The translations under genes and the position numbers were made by a program. This document shows, in pieces, positions 18,498 through 28,332 of a stretch of 64,000 bases of DNA. The number at the start of each line of letters is the position of its first letter. Positions within the stretch are counted from its first letter, which is position 1. Under the pieces are notes generated by a model. That model made no database searches. It was not told where the DNA came from and worked only from the letters and a program-made list of their open reading frames with translations. Location: positions 62,001 to 126,000 of the forward strand of contig CP107851.1 of the NCBI GenBank assembly GCA_036013505.1, given 5' to 3'. The DNA comes from Streptomyces sp. NBC_00510 (GTDB lineage Bacteria > Actinomycetota > Actinomycetes > Streptomycetales > Streptomycetaceae).

Positions 18498-19621
18498 AGG
18501 CCATACGCAGAGCCTGCCTATTGGTGACGCTGATGCTAATCGCCGCGGTGTGCTGCGCTGGCCCACTGACTGCGATCTTCGCTGCCGGGATCAGCAGCAC
18601 TGCGGTGGGCAGCGGCATCGCCGCGGTGACGGGGATTCCGGCCCGGATGCTCACTGCCATCGTCCACGGCGCCCAGGCGGTGCACGAGGTGTCGCCCGGG
18701 TGCCGGGGGATGCGGTGGCAGGTCCTGGCCGGCATCGCCGCCATCGAGTCGAACAGCGCGACCGGCCGCACGATCAGCCCGGGCGGGGACATCACCCCGC
18801 GCATCCTGGGGCCGCGCCTGGACGGCTCCGGCGCAGGCGGCAACACCACGGCGATCGGCGACACCGACAACGGCCGCTGGGACGGCGACGGTCAGTTCGA
18901 CCGGGCCGTGGGCCCGTTCCAGTTCCTGCCCGCCACCTTCACCGCCGTCGGGCGGGACGGCAACGGCGACGGCCGTATCGACCCGCACAACGCCGACGAC
19001 GCCGCCCTCGCGGCCGCAACCTACCTGTGCGGCGACGGCCGCGACCTCACCGACGAGGATCAGCTGCGGGCCGCGGTGTACTCCTACAACCACTCCACCG
19101 CCTACGTCACCGACGTCGTCAACGCGATCCACCGCTACGACACCACCCACGCCACCACCGGTGGCGGCGCGGCGGCGACCGGCGACGCCCGCACCGTGAT
19201 CACTGCGGCGCTGGCCCAGCAGGGGGTGCCGTACTCGTGGGGCGGCGGCACCGCCCGCGGTCGTTCGCCAGGAATCTGCTGCTCCCCCGGGCAGCGCCAG
19301 GACGGCCGCCAGGTCGTGGGCTTCGACTGCTCCGGCCTGACCTTGTACGCGTACGCGCAGGTCGGAATCAGCCTGCCACGCCTCGCGGAGAACCAGGCCT
19401 CGGCCGGCCGCCGCATCCCCGCCTCCGCCGGATACGGCGCGCTACGGCCGGGCGACCTGGTCTTCTACGGCCCCGACCCGAACAGCAACGCCGGCATCCA
19501 TCACGTCGGGATCTACCTCGGCAGCGGCCAGATGATCAACGCCCCCAAGCCCGGCACCAGCGTGCGCATCGATGCGCTGACCGCCCTGCCCGACTACGCC
19601 GGAGGAGCCCGCATCCTATGA
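18494..19621 (+). CDS. VirB1-like bifunctional lytic transglycosylase and NlpC/P60 peptidase
   Basis: A 375-aa peptidoglycan hydrolase that would open the wall for the transfer channel. A hydrophobic N-terminus (about 9-33) exports or anchors it. Residues 65-215 are a soluble-lytic-transglycosylase domain: WQVLAGIAAIES contains the catalytic glutamate, followed by GPFQFLPATF and AAVYSYNHS. Residues 230-375 are an NlpC/P60 endopeptidase with Cys279 in GFDCSGLTLYAYA and His337 in HHVGIYLGSG. The domain order is as in TcpG-type enzymes of Gram-positive conjugative elements. GTG 18494 overlaps the previous stop. Confidence 0.9.
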   Translation: MKAIRRACLLVTLMLIAAVCCAGPLTAIFAAGISSTAVGSGIAAVTGIPARMLTAIVHGAQAVHEVSPGCRGMRWQVLAGIAAIESNSATGRTISPGGDITPRILGPRLDGSGAGGNTTAIGDTDNGRWDGDGQFDRAVGPFQFLPATFTAVGRDGNGDGRIDPHNADDAALAAATYLCGDGRDLTDEDQLRAAVYSYNHSTAYVTDVVNAIHRYDTTHATTGGGAAATGDARTVITAALAQQGVPYSWGGGTARGRSPGICCSPGQRQDGRQVVGFDCSGLTLYAYAQVGISLPRLAENQASAGRRIPASAGYGALRPGDLVFYGPDPNSNAGIHHVGIYLGSGQMINAPKPGTSVRIDALTALPDYAGGARIL

Positions 19622-20274
19622 ACACCCGCACGACACCCCGGCTTTCCGGGCCCGCCATGCTCGCCGTCACTACCGTCCTGGCCATCACCGGCACCGGGCT
19701 GGTCGCCCTGTCCGCACCGTCTGGTCCGCCGCATCCGGCGGGCGTCGCGCCGGCGGAGCGGGCCGCGCTCTCCCCCACCGCCCACGGCGTCGAGCCCCAC
19801 CCGGCAGCAGCGGCCGGCCCCTCCCCGGCCCCGCACGCGCCGGCACCTGCGTCACCCGCGACGGCGGACGGTTCCACGCCGGATCCCGCCGCCGGCGCAC
19901 CCCTCCCGCCACCGGGCGCCGGCGAAGGTGCCGACCCGTGGGTGCAGCACGCTCTTGACCGGGCCACGGCGCCGGACCTGCCCAAGGCCTCCGCCCGCCG
20001 CCTGACCGCCCTGGCCAAGGCGGTGTGGACCGCGGATGCCACCGGCACCGGCCGTAACCGCTGGCCCGGCTACTTCACCGATCCCGCCCCGCAGGCCACC
20101 TACACCCGGTTCCGGATCCAGGCCGCCGCCACCCGCCGCGACCCCCACCACCCCGGTGGGGCCGTCGTGCGGCTGGTGTGGGCCGGCGCCGACCCGGCCG
20201 GCACCTTCCTCGACGGCCGCACCGCCACCATCCGCTTCGCGCCCAAGGGAGACTCATGGACCCCCGCCCGGTGA
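19618..20274 (+). CDS. Exported or anchored protein of the transfer operon
   Basis: A 218-aa protein with one hydrophobic segment (about 14-34), a long Pro/Ala linker (35-100) and a folded C-terminal domain (about 105-218) ending in GTFLDGRTATIRFAPKGDSW. It has no known catalytic motif. It starts in an ATGA overlap and its last 19 bases overlap the next gene. It probably acts outside the membrane as an accessory of the secretion apparatus. Confidence 0.6.
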   Translation: MNTRTTPRLSGPAMLAVTTVLAITGTGLVALSAPSGPPHPAGVAPAERAALSPTAHGVEPHPAAAAGPSPAPHAPAPASPATADGSTPDPAAGAPLPPPGAGEGADPWVQHALDRATAPDLPKASARRLTALAKAVWTADATGTGRNRWPGYFTDPAPQATYTRFRIQAAATRRDPHHPGGAVVRLVWAGADPAGTFLDGRTATIRFAPKGDSWTPAR

Positions 20275-22922
20275 CCTCCGCCGACAGCCCGTCGTTGAAC
20301 GCGGCGACCGATCTGCTGGCATGGGCTTGGTACGCCGGCGTATGGCTGGCGGCCAATGCGTGGTGGCTGAGCCTGACCGCTATCGTCTGCTGGGCCGGCT
20401 GGGAGGCTACGCGGCATCACCTGGCCACCGTCGCTCTCAAGCGGCGCATGTTCGTCGAGCTAGTGCCCTCCCGGCAGTTCGAGGCGTCCGAGGAAGAGAT
20501 CCTGCGGTTCGGCGCCCAGCTCATGCGCGCCGCCTCGGCCGGCCCGTGGTGGGCACCACGCGATGCCCGCACGGTGCGGATCCGGCTCCGCGCGGACGGC
20601 ACCCGGCCGCTGACGTACCGGGTAGAGGCACCCGCATCGGCGGCGCATCTGCTGCAGCAGACCCCCTATACCCGGGTGCGAGTCGCCCCGGCCCGGCCGA
20701 TCGCCGACAAGCAGCACCGGCGCACCATGCGCGCGGTGTTCGCGCTGCACGGCACCGCCGGCTCCCGGCTGCGGGAGGTTCCGCTCGAGCCGGACCCGCT
20801 GCAGCCGCTGATCGACGCCGTCGCCGACCTGCGCGCCGACCTTGGAGACCTCGCCGAGGTCTGCATCGACCTGTCGCCGGCGTCGAAGTGGCGCCTTGCG
20901 GCTCGCAGGCGGCAGGTCTTGGACGCCTCCCGCCGCCAGGCTCGCCGTGAAGCGCAACGCGAGGCACGGTGGATGCGTCAGGACGCCGCGACCTTGGAGG
21001 ACTCGTTGGGCCGGCAGCTGAGCCAGCTACTGCTCCCGCCCTCACAGCGCACGGCAACCCGGCGGCTGATGATGCCGCCGCGGCCGCCGCGGATCAACCG
21101 GGACAAGGCGCTGGGCAAGCTCCTGGAGGACACCGGCCTGGTCCGCGTGCAGCTACTGGTGCGATGTTCCTCCCACCAGGTGGGGCGGGCCGAGCGGCGA
21201 CTGCGCCACGTCGAGGCCGCACTGGACATATACGCAGCGCGCACCCGCTGGTCGTCGGTGGGCTGGTCGTGGGGACCGTTGCGGTTCGGCCCGGACTTCT
21301 GGCCGTGGCGGCCGCGGTTCGACCAGCGCTGGGCCAGCGGTCGCATCAAGCCGGGCCGGGACTCCTGGGCGCGGATCGACGAGCTGGCAGGACTGCTCAA
21401 GCCGCCCACCATGCATGCGCGGCTGCCGCTGCTGGCCGCAGACATCCCCACCTACCAGCCGAAGAAGAAGCTGCTGCCGCAGGGCTGGCACCGCGGGCCG
21501 GACGGCACCGAACGGCTGCTCGCCACCTGGGAGGCCGACACCCTGTTCGAGGTGCAGGTCGGCAAGGCCGGCTGGGGCAAGACCACCCGCGCCCTGGTCC
21601 AGGCCGTCGCCGTCGCCCACCACCACGGCGGCCTGGCGTTCGTCGACCCGCACCGCGACTCCTGGACCACCGTCGCCCCCTACCTGGCCCACCACCAGAT
21701 CATGAACCGGGCACGGCTGTTCGACCTCACCGTCCGCAAGCCCACCGACCACCTCGCATGCTGGAACCCGCTCAGCATGACCACAGCAGCAGCCCCGCAC
21801 GAGGTCACCGCCGCCGTCGTCGACGCCTTCGCCACCAGTCTGGGGTGGGCAGATGCCAACGCCCCACGGGCCATCACGATCCTGACCAAGGCCGTCGAAG
21901 CGCTGGCCGAAATCAACGCCCAGGCGGTGGCAGCCGGCAAGGAAGGCTGCCAGGCCACGATCTTCCAAATCCGTGCGCTGCTCACCGACCCGCTCTTCCG
22001 CACCCTGGCCGTGGCCCGGCTCGACGACGATGCCAAGCGGTGGTGGGCCACCTCCTTCCCGGCCATCCCCGCCGACGCCCTGCCCACCGTCCTCAACCCC
22101 ATCGACCGGCTCGCCGCATCCCCGGTCATCAAGGCCTTCCTCGGCTCCCCCACCGGCAGCTACGACATGCGACACGCCATGGACACCTCACAAATAGTGT
22201 GGATCTGCCCAGCCGGCACCGGCCCCACCGACCGCCTACTCACCTCCATGATCGTCCGGGACATGCTGCGCGCCGGGCTGTCCCGCCGCGACACCCCCGA
22301 ACGCCACCGCACCCCATTCCGGCTGTATCTAGACGAGCTGATCTCCCTGGACGGGGCCGCCTCAAGCTCACTGGCGGACATCACCGAACAGCTCCGCAAG
22401 TTCGGCGTGCGGATGCACGGCATGACGCAACTGCTGCACCGCATCAACCCGGACGTGCGGACCGCGCTGCTGCAAAACGCGTCCTGCCTGTCCACCACGG
22501 CCGGATCGGTGGAGGCCGTCCGCTACATCACCGATGAGTGGGGCGACCAGGTCAGCCCTGCAGATGCCGCCGAACTCGGCCGCTACCAGCACTTCGCGTC
22601 CTTCACCGTCGCCGGCACACGCGTCGGCCCTTTACAGATCCGCGGCCCCGAACTGCACGAGGTGTTCCGCCACCTGGCCCGGCCCGACAAGACCCGCGCC
22701 CTGCACCGTGCCGCCCACACCCATACCGGCGCCCAGACCCTGGCGGAACTGACCGCCATCGCCGCCACCCACGAAACCGCCGTCCGGGACTTCCTCACCC
22801 GTCCCGGCCCCGGTCCCGAGCCCGGCCCGCACTCCACAGGACAAGGACCCGGTCCCACCGATCCCGGGCCCGCACCCTCCCAGCCGCCGACCGCCCACAC
22901 CGAGCAGGAGCTGTTCGCATGA
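20256..22922 (+). CDS. VirD4/TraD-type coupling or transfer ATPase
   Basis: An 888-aa ATPase annotated in many Streptomyces elements simply as an ATP/GTP-binding protein. One or two N-terminal helices (about 18-55) anchor it. The RecA-like core has Walker A GKAGWGKTT (436-444), FVDPHRDSW soon after, and RLYLDELISLDGA as Walker B (about 689-701), then TEQLRKFGVRMHGMTQLLHRI. This order is that of coupling proteins that deliver DNA to the channel. The C-terminus is proline-rich. ATG 20256 follows an AAGGGA site; the upstream in-frame extension is not used. Confidence 0.8.
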   Translation: MDPRPVTSADSPSLNAATDLLAWAWYAGVWLAANAWWLSLTAIVCWAGWEATRHHLATVALKRRMFVELVPSRQFEASEEEILRFGAQLMRAASAGPWWAPRDARTVRIRLRADGTRPLTYRVEAPASAAHLLQQTPYTRVRVAPARPIADKQHRRTMRAVFALHGTAGSRLREVPLEPDPLQPLIDAVADLRADLGDLAEVCIDLSPASKWRLAARRRQVLDASRRQARREAQREARWMRQDAATLEDSLGRQLSQLLLPPSQRTATRRLMMPPRPPRINRDKALGKLLEDTGLVRVQLLVRCSSHQVGRAERRLRHVEAALDIYAARTRWSSVGWSWGPLRFGPDFWPWRPRFDQRWASGRIKPGRDSWARIDELAGLLKPPTMHARLPLLAADIPTYQPKKKLLPQGWHRGPDGTERLLATWEADTLFEVQVGKAGWGKTTRALVQAVAVAHHHGGLAFVDPHRDSWTTVAPYLAHHQIMNRARLFDLTVRKPTDHLACWNPLSMTTAAAPHEVTAAVVDAFATSLGWADANAPRAITILTKAVEALAEINAQAVAAGKEGCQATIFQIRALLTDPLFRTLAVARLDDDAKRWWATSFPAIPADALPTVLNPIDRLAASPVIKAFLGSPTGSYDMRHAMDTSQIVWICPAGTGPTDRLLTSMIVRDMLRAGLSRRDTPERHRTPFRLYLDELISLDGAASSSLADITEQLRKFGVRMHGMTQLLHRINPDVRTALLQNASCLSTTAGSVEAVRYITDEWGDQVSPADAAELGRYQHFASFTVAGTRVGPLQIRGPELHEVFRHLARPDKTRALHRAAHTHTGAQTLAELTAIAATHETAVRDFLTRPGPGPEPGPHSTGQGPGPTDPGPAPSQPPTAHTEQELFA

Positions 22923-23884
22923 ACACCAAGCCCGGCATCGATCGGCCGGCCACACCGGCGGCCCGCGACACCGACACCGACGGGCACCCCACATGGCAGC
23001 CCCGCACCGAAGAATCCAGCGCGCATCAGGCGCTCGCGCTCCTCGCACAGCACCGACTGGCCACCACACCCCAACTACACGAACTCCTCTCCCCCGACGG
23101 GCACCGCCAGACCACCTCCGCCGTCCTGAACACACTGCGGAAAGACACCCTGATCTCCCACACCGTCCTGGCTCGCAGCAACGGCACCCGTGCCTGGTAC
23201 CTCACCCCGAAAGGGACCCGCATCGTGACCGGCTGGCCCGAACTACGCGGCCGCCCCGTACAGCCACCGTCCGGTGGCACCGAGGCGAACCTGCGGGCCG
23301 CCCACACCCTCACCGTCCTGCGCGCCCACCTGGCCTTCCTGCGTGACGCTCGGGCGCGCGGGGACGAATACGGGCCGCTGGACTGGATGCCGGAGATCGC
23401 CCACCGGCTGCCGGACACCGGCGGCGAGGACAAACTGATCGCCGATGCCGTCCTGCACTACACCGCCACCACACCCCGCCGGCTGCAGTACCGGGCGTTC
23501 GTCGAGGTCGACCGCACCACCATGAGCAGCGAGCGCCTGTCGCGAAAGCTCATCTCCTACGCCCGATTCCACGACTATCTCCCGCAGTCGCCAGGGCGTC
23601 GAGGCACCGTCGCGGCCCAGAACGCCATGCTGGCCTGGCAACGCTTCTACCCGAAGTTCCCCCGGGTGCTGTTCATCCTCACTGGCGCCGGCCTGCAGGC
23701 TCTGCAACGCCGCATCGGCGACCTGCGCGCCATGACCGCCGGGCACCCGCTGGTCACCCAACTGGCCGGACAGGTACAGCTGGGCGCGGCAGTCCTTGAG
23801 GACCTCGAGCAGCACGGAGCCTCGGGCCCGGTATGGACACCCCTGTCCGGCACGGACGAGCGCCGCTCGTGGATGGACCTGTAG
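22919..23884 (+). CDS. Replication-relaxation family protein
   Basis: A 321-aa protein of the Replic_Relax family common on actinobacterial plasmids and integrative elements. Residues 36-105 form a winged-helix region (ALALLAQHRLATTPQLHELL, then TLRKDTLISH). Residues 125-270 form a compact domain with conserved acidic residues (EVDRTTMSSERLSRKLISYA). It begins in an ATGA overlap with the coupling ATPase. No classical relaxase is seen in the window, so this protein is the nearest candidate for DNA processing at the origin of transfer. Confidence 0.75.
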   Translation: MNTKPGIDRPATPAARDTDTDGHPTWQPRTEESSAHQALALLAQHRLATTPQLHELLSPDGHRQTTSAVLNTLRKDTLISHTVLARSNGTRAWYLTPKGTRIVTGWPELRGRPVQPPSGGTEANLRAAHTLTVLRAHLAFLRDARARGDEYGPLDWMPEIAHRLPDTGGEDKLIADAVLHYTATTPRRLQYRAFVEVDRTTMSSERLSRKLISYARFHDYLPQSPGRRGTVAAQNAMLAWQRFYPKFPRVLFILTGAGLQALQRRIGDLRAMTAGHPLVTQLAGQVQLGAAVLEDLEQHGASGPVWTPLSGTDERRSWMDL

Positions 23885-23890
23885 GCGCCG

Positions 23891-25009
23891 ATGAGGAAAC
23901 TGCGCAGCCGGCCACCACGATTCGTGGCCCTGGACAACCGGGCCGTCGACGATGCGCGCCTGAGCGTGCTGGACGTCGGGCTGCTCGCGATGGCGCTGCG
24001 CTGCCCGGACGGCGCGGACTTCACCGTCGCGTCGCTGGCGCGCAAGCGCAGGCCCGGCAGGGAAGCGCTGACCAAAGCCATGCGGAATCTGGTGGCCTGC
24101 GGCTACATCGTGAAACTGAAAATCCAGGACGCCACCAACGGGACCTGGCGCACCCAGTTCTCCGTGACCGACCTCCCCTTCACCACGCAAGACGTCAAGG
24201 GCATGCTCGCCGAAGTCCGCGATGCGCGAGCCGTTCGGGTGGAGCCGGTGTGGCTCGACCCCCGCTCTTTCCCGACGCGCGCTGCAGGAGGTCCGGGGGA
24301 AGGTGAGCCGGCCACGCCACGGCGGAACCGAGTAACGGGATCCCGTCACTCGGTGGTGACCAGCCAAGATGCCGCTGAATCGCAGGTGGGACCGAGTGAC
24401 GGGTTTCCGGCGGTCGGTGACCCGATCGTCGGTGACCCGTCGGCTAAAGAACCAAGACTTCACGTACAAGACGGAAAGGACTTCTCTCTCTCCTCTCCCC
24501 CGGATCACGGCCCGGCCGTATCGGTTCCGGAGACAGAGACCAGCAGGCGCCCGGAACAACGCTTGCTCCCCGCTGTACCCGACCTGTCGCGATCGCCAGT
24601 CCAGCCCCGGAGGGACGCAGGTGGCCGGGACGGAGCCGTAACGGCAGGGCAGGTTCTGGTGAACCCGCCGGCTGCCGGCGCCCGGGTCGCCGAGGCGTGG
24701 GCGGAGGCCCGGCACCGCCGAGGGCACCCGGTTCCGGTACTCGGGCACAAACGCCTCGCCCGGACCGCCGCCGCGCTGGCAGCCGCCGGCACGGCGGAGG
24801 AGGTCCTGACTCAGGCGGCGGTTGACATGGCACGGGAACCCACCTGGCTCGACCTCGAACGGCACCTCGAACACTGGTCACCACCCGCAGCCACACCACC
24901 ACCGGCCGCCGGGCCGGCCAGTTACTGCGGAGCCTGCGACTACGGCTGGCTCACCGAAGAAGACGGGCGCGCCCGCAAATGCCCCTGCCGCACCGGCACG
25001 ACGCCATGA
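23891..25009 (+). CDS. Winged-helix replication or transfer protein with C-terminal zinc-knuckle-like motif
   Basis: A 372-aa protein. Residues 8-115 are a winged-helix domain of the kind found in actinobacterial replication-initiator-like proteins (GLLAMALRCPDGADFTVASL, then LTKAMRNLVACGYI). A long disordered, Pro/Ser-rich middle (about 140-245) follows. The last 30 residues contain CGACDYGW and CPC, four cysteines that could bind zinc. It starts seven bases after the preceding gene. It probably binds element DNA; the exact role is unknown. Confidence 0.65.
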   Translation: MRKLRSRPPRFVALDNRAVDDARLSVLDVGLLAMALRCPDGADFTVASLARKRRPGREALTKAMRNLVACGYIVKLKIQDATNGTWRTQFSVTDLPFTTQDVKGMLAEVRDARAVRVEPVWLDPRSFPTRAAGGPGEGEPATPRRNRVTGSRHSVVTSQDAAESQVGPSDGFPAVGDPIVGDPSAKEPRLHVQDGKDFSLSSPPDHGPAVSVPETETSRRPEQRLLPAVPDLSRSPVQPRRDAGGRDGAVTAGQVLVNPPAAGARVAEAWAEARHRRGHPVPVLGHKRLARTAAALAAAGTAEEVLTQAAVDMAREPTWLDLERHLEHWSPPAATPPPAAGPASYCGACDYGWLTEEDGRARKCPCRTGTTP

Positions 25010-25152
25010 CCCTGCGCCAAAAGGCCCAGCTCCCAGGGCTCCTGTGCCGCCAGGACCTGAGCGGCGCACAGGGCGGCTCCGTCTCCGAACCACGCCGAGG
25101 GGCGCGGCCGGCAGCTTCCACTGTTCACAAGGACACCGAAAAGAGGGAACGC

Positions 25153-25614
25153 ATGGTCACCGCGGTACGACTCGAACCAACCGGCGCAGTCGAGACATTC
25201 GACCTGCCCGAGCACTACGTCAGACAACGCCGAACCCTGCGCTCCATCCTCAGCGGCGCTGTCGATGGCGCGGTCTACCACCGCCGGGCGCTCATCCACG
25301 CACACCATGCTGGCGCCTTCGGACCCGACCGGCTCCTCAACGCTGCCGCCTGGGCGCTCGCCGGCCTCTGGTCCAGAGCCGAGCTCCCGCATGGGATATA
25401 CGGGACCGCCGTCATCACCGGCCCGAATCGGCCAGACGGCAGTGCTCGGGCGCTCGACAACGATCTGACGGAGCAGCTCCCCCGTATGCGCCGCCGTGAA
25501 GCGAGTGCTCTGCGCATGGCAGACCACACGCCGCCAGCCGACGAAACAAGCGCCAGAGCCGGTGTACTGCACGCCGCTCGAGACGGGCTATCCACACGGT
25601 CCTCGACGGGGTGA
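25153..25614 (+). CDS. DUF3846-like small protein
   Basis: A 153-aa protein. The N-terminal strand VTAVRLEPTGAVETFDLP and a later YGTAVITGP strand resemble DUF3846 proteins found in actinobacterial plasmids and phages, with an intervening helical region. ATG 25153 has GAGGG eight bases upstream. It is the last gene that clearly belongs to the transfer region; a MITE-like insertion follows 167 bp downstream. Confidence 0.5.
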   Translation: MVTAVRLEPTGAVETFDLPEHYVRQRRTLRSILSGAVDGAVYHRRALIHAHHAGAFGPDRLLNAAAWALAGLWSRAELPHGIYGTAVITGPNRPDGSARALDNDLTEQLPRMRRREASALRMADHTPPADETSARAGVLHAARDGLSTRSSTG

Positions 25615-26260
25615 TCGACTACGGATGCCTGACGCCCTGATATCAAGGTCTTACGAACTGGGCACACTGCTCGCGGTAGCTACCCGCGGCCATCCGAAAC
25701 GAAGGGGAGAAGTCCGCGGAAGGCCGCTCAAGGTCGTCCCCGTTCAGGCCCGCCCTGCGTGTGCTCAGGGTCTGTCCATGGAACGGCCCTGTCTCACATG
25801 TGGTGGTAACGGTAAGTAGCTGCGGCGACTGGCAGTAACCCTTCCAGACCAGCACGGGTGACGCGACCGTCGACACCGCGCTCCGCCCGCTCGGCGGCAC
25901 GTCTGTGACTGCTCTCCTCGCAGCCCGGACCAGGCACATCAGTGATGACGCTCCGTCACCACCACATGGGAAACAGACCCGTTCTTCTTACAAGCCCAAG
26001 CGGCGGAGCAAGGCGGGTTGCTGGGGCTCTCCTGATCGACCTCGCGGCCCTGTACGGAGATGGGCCGGTACTCGGCGGCCAGTGACCGTGCTCCACCAGG
26101 TTTCGGACCAGGGCGGTGACGAGCGGTCGGGGTGACGTCGGCACGGTCACCGGCGCCTGGCCGGTGGCGGCGGCGCTGACCGCGCTCGTCTTGCTCACCC
26201 TGCCCGGGCTGCTCGGGGACCGAGACACGGCTCGCTGCTGTGTGCTGCTCTCCCAGACCG
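25615..26260. other. Gap holding a MITE-like element
   Basis: No intact gene was recognised. Short frames exist (for example ATG 25626 on the plus strand) without a good ribosome-binding site. A hydrophobic reading at about 26150-26210 looks like a decayed membrane segment. The notable content is the inverted-repeat element at 25781-25984. Confidence 0.5.
25781..25984. mobile_element. MITE-like element with ISL3-type terminal inverted repeats
   Basis: The left end reads GAACGGCCCTGTCTCACATG, then TGGTGGTAACGG. The right end, on the minus strand, reads GAACGGGTCTGTTTCCCATG, then TGGTGGTGACGG. They pair as about 32-bp imperfect terminal inverted repeats around roughly 140 bp with no transposase. 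The same end sequence (GGCTCTGTCTCACATTCGG, then TGGTGACGG) borders the ISL3-family transposase at the right of the window. The unit is therefore a short non-autonomous derivative or a deletion remnant. No obvious 8-bp target duplication was found. Confidence 0.7.
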
Positions 26261-28078
26261 TCAGACCGTCTGCTGCACCTTCCACATGAGGGTGTCGAAT
26301 TCATCGTCGAGGGCAGTGCCCGGGCGTCCGGCATTGCAAACGGCACTCCAGGCGCGGCCGTCGGATGGGCGCACGAGAATGGACTGTGTGCCGGGCAGCG
26401 TACCGTCGTGCCAGATGGTGCCGACGTTGTTGACCGCCCAGCCCCGGGCATAGCCCGGGGTCGTCGCCGAGACCGGGCGGGCCGCGGACGCGGTCGTCAT
26501 CGCAATGCGTGTCGACGGCTGCAGCAGGTCGGGGGGCGACGGCAAACCGTCGACTACGAAGCAGAACCGCAGCACGTCAGCTGGTGTCGCGGTCCAGCCG
26601 CCGTGGGCGTCCATGCGGTCGACACGAATTTCGTAGGGCGCGGCGCGGTCAAGGCCGACATACATGGCCTCCGCAGCAGCTCGGTCCCGGGCCGTGGCGC
26701 CGGCCAGGAACGCCTGCCCGGCACCACTGGGGCCCAGCACGGTGCGACGCAGGAACTCGCCGTACGACATCCCGGTGACACGTTCGATGATCCGCCCGAG
26801 CAGGCAGTAGCCGAAGTTCGAGTAGCCGTACGTCGTACCCGGGTTGTTGACGAGCGGCAGGTTGTCGAGAGTCCAGGTGATCAAAGCGTCCTGACTCAGA
26901 GCCATCTGCTGGAACATGGGGTCGTTGTTGTCGTTGACCCAGCCACCCGCCGTGTGCTCCAGCAGGTGTTGCAGTGTCACGGCGCGCACACGTGCGCTGT
27001 AGGGCTGCGTCCCGTAGGTGGTGCCGAGTAGGGCGCCCGGTCCGAATACCAGGTCCGTGGCAGTGAGCCGGCCTTGTTCGATCAACATATGCACGGCCGT
27101 GGAAGTGATCGGCTTGGTGACGCTCGCGATGCGGAAGCGGTGGTCCGGTGTGGCGATCTCCCGGGTGATGCGGTTCGCGTAGCCGAAGGCACGCGCGGAT
27201 CTGATCGAGCCGTTGCTGGCCACAGCGAAGGAGAAACCCGGAACTGCCCACTTCTGCATGAAGGGCACGATGAGGCCTGTCGCGGCGTCGCGGCTGACGT
27301 CGGCCTCGGGCGTGGTCTCCCAGATCGTGGTGTAGCGCGCTGAGCCGCCGTCCCGGAATCCGCTGACATCGACCAGCCGGAGGCCGGCTCGGGTGTTGGC
27401 GTCGAACTGGCTCTGGTAATCACTGTGCGCCACACCGTGCGCCGCTTTCCCCGGATGCCCGGGCGACTGCTCCCAGATGCCCGCGTAGCGGATGCCGCCG
27501 CCGATCGCGTAGCCCACGGCACGGACGAGTCGGAAGCCCCGATCATGTTGGCTGTCGAATTCGTGCTGGTACTCCGCGTCGGACAGACCATGTCTCGCCG
27601 ACCAGGCCGGCCCAGCGTAGCGGTCCCAGATACAGGCAAACCGCGCTCCGCCCGCGTCCTCGTAGGGAGACAGACAGCGCAGGCGGAAGCCCCGGCGGGA
27701 CAGGTCATCGAACAAGGACTGGTACTCGGCCCCGGTCAGGCCGTGCCGGGCGACCCATTCCAGGCCCTGTTCTTGCTCCCAGATGGCGCTGAACAGGACT
27801 CTGCCGCCTGAGCGGAACACCGACAGGTCGACTGGTCGGAAACCATTGCCGCCCAACGACGCCACCGTGGCCTGGTACTCGGTGTCGGAGATACCGTGAC
27901 GTGTCTGCCAGGAACTTCCGCCCTGCATGGCCCACACACTCGCGAACCGAGGCTTTCCACCCAGCTCGTAGCCTGAGATCTTGATCAGCCGGTAACCGTG
28001 CGCAGTGAGCCGGTTGAACTCGGTCTGATGGTCTGCCGCCGTGAGGCCGTGGCGTGCCTGCCAGTCGGTAACAATCAT
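26261..28078 (-). CDS. Polyglycine-hydrolase-like serine hydrolase with five BTRD1 repeats
   Basis: A 605-aa protein. Residues 4-256 are five consecutive ~51-residue repeats, each beginning with a WxxRHGLxxxEYQ-type helix and ending in an FAxIW strand (bacterial tandem repeat domain 1). Residues 262-600 are a class-C beta-lactamase-like serine hydrolase, with Ser319 and Lys322 in SVTK and Tyr419 and Asn421 in YSN. This domain combination is that of polyglycine hydrolases, which cut glycine linkers in plant chitinases. No signal peptide is visible from ATG 28078 (CGGAG eight bases upstream) or from longer starts, which is unexpected for an extracellular enzyme. Confidence 0.8.
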   Translation of the reverse strand: MIVTDWQARHGLTAADHQTEFNRLTAHGYRLIKISGYELGGKPRFASVWAMQGGSSWQTRHGISDTEYQATVASLGGNGFRPVDLSVFRSGGRVLFSAIWEQEQGLEWVARHGLTGAEYQSLFDDLSRRGFRLRCLSPYEDAGGARFACIWDRYAGPAWSARHGLSDAEYQHEFDSQHDRGFRLVRAVGYAIGGGIRYAGIWEQSPGHPGKAAHGVAHSDYQSQFDANTRAGLRLVDVSGFRDGGSARYTTIWETTPEADVSRDAATGLIVPFMQKWAVPGFSFAVASNGSIRSARAFGYANRITREIATPDHRFRIASVTKPITSTAVHMLIEQGRLTATDLVFGPGALLGTTYGTQPYSARVRAVTLQHLLEHTAGGWVNDNNDPMFQQMALSQDALITWTLDNLPLVNNPGTTYGYSNFGYCLLGRIIERVTGMSYGEFLRRTVLGPSGAGQAFLAGATARDRAAAEAMYVGLDRAAPYEIRVDRMDAHGGWTATPADVLRFCFVVDGLPSPPDLLQPSTRIAMTTASAARPVSATTPGYARGWAVNNVGTIWHDGTLPGTQSILVRPSDGRAWSAVCNAGRPGTALDDEFDTLMWKVQQTV

Positions 28079-28332
28079 TGGTCGACTCCGCTTGCCTAGG
28101 CCCCCCTGGGGTGTGACGCCATCCAGAGGATCGCGGGCATCCACCCGTCTCGCCCCGGGCTGGATAAGGAAGTAGCCCCCTCCTGCCTTCCGCGCGGGCC
28201 TCTCGAGCGACACTCAGAACCGGTTCGGCGGGCAGTCTCAATCGACGGGTTGCTGTCCTGATTCGTCGACCGTCTCTCCCAGCGCCCCAGGCCACCCGGG
28301 GTAACGGGTTTTACAACCCGCCCCTCCACCCC

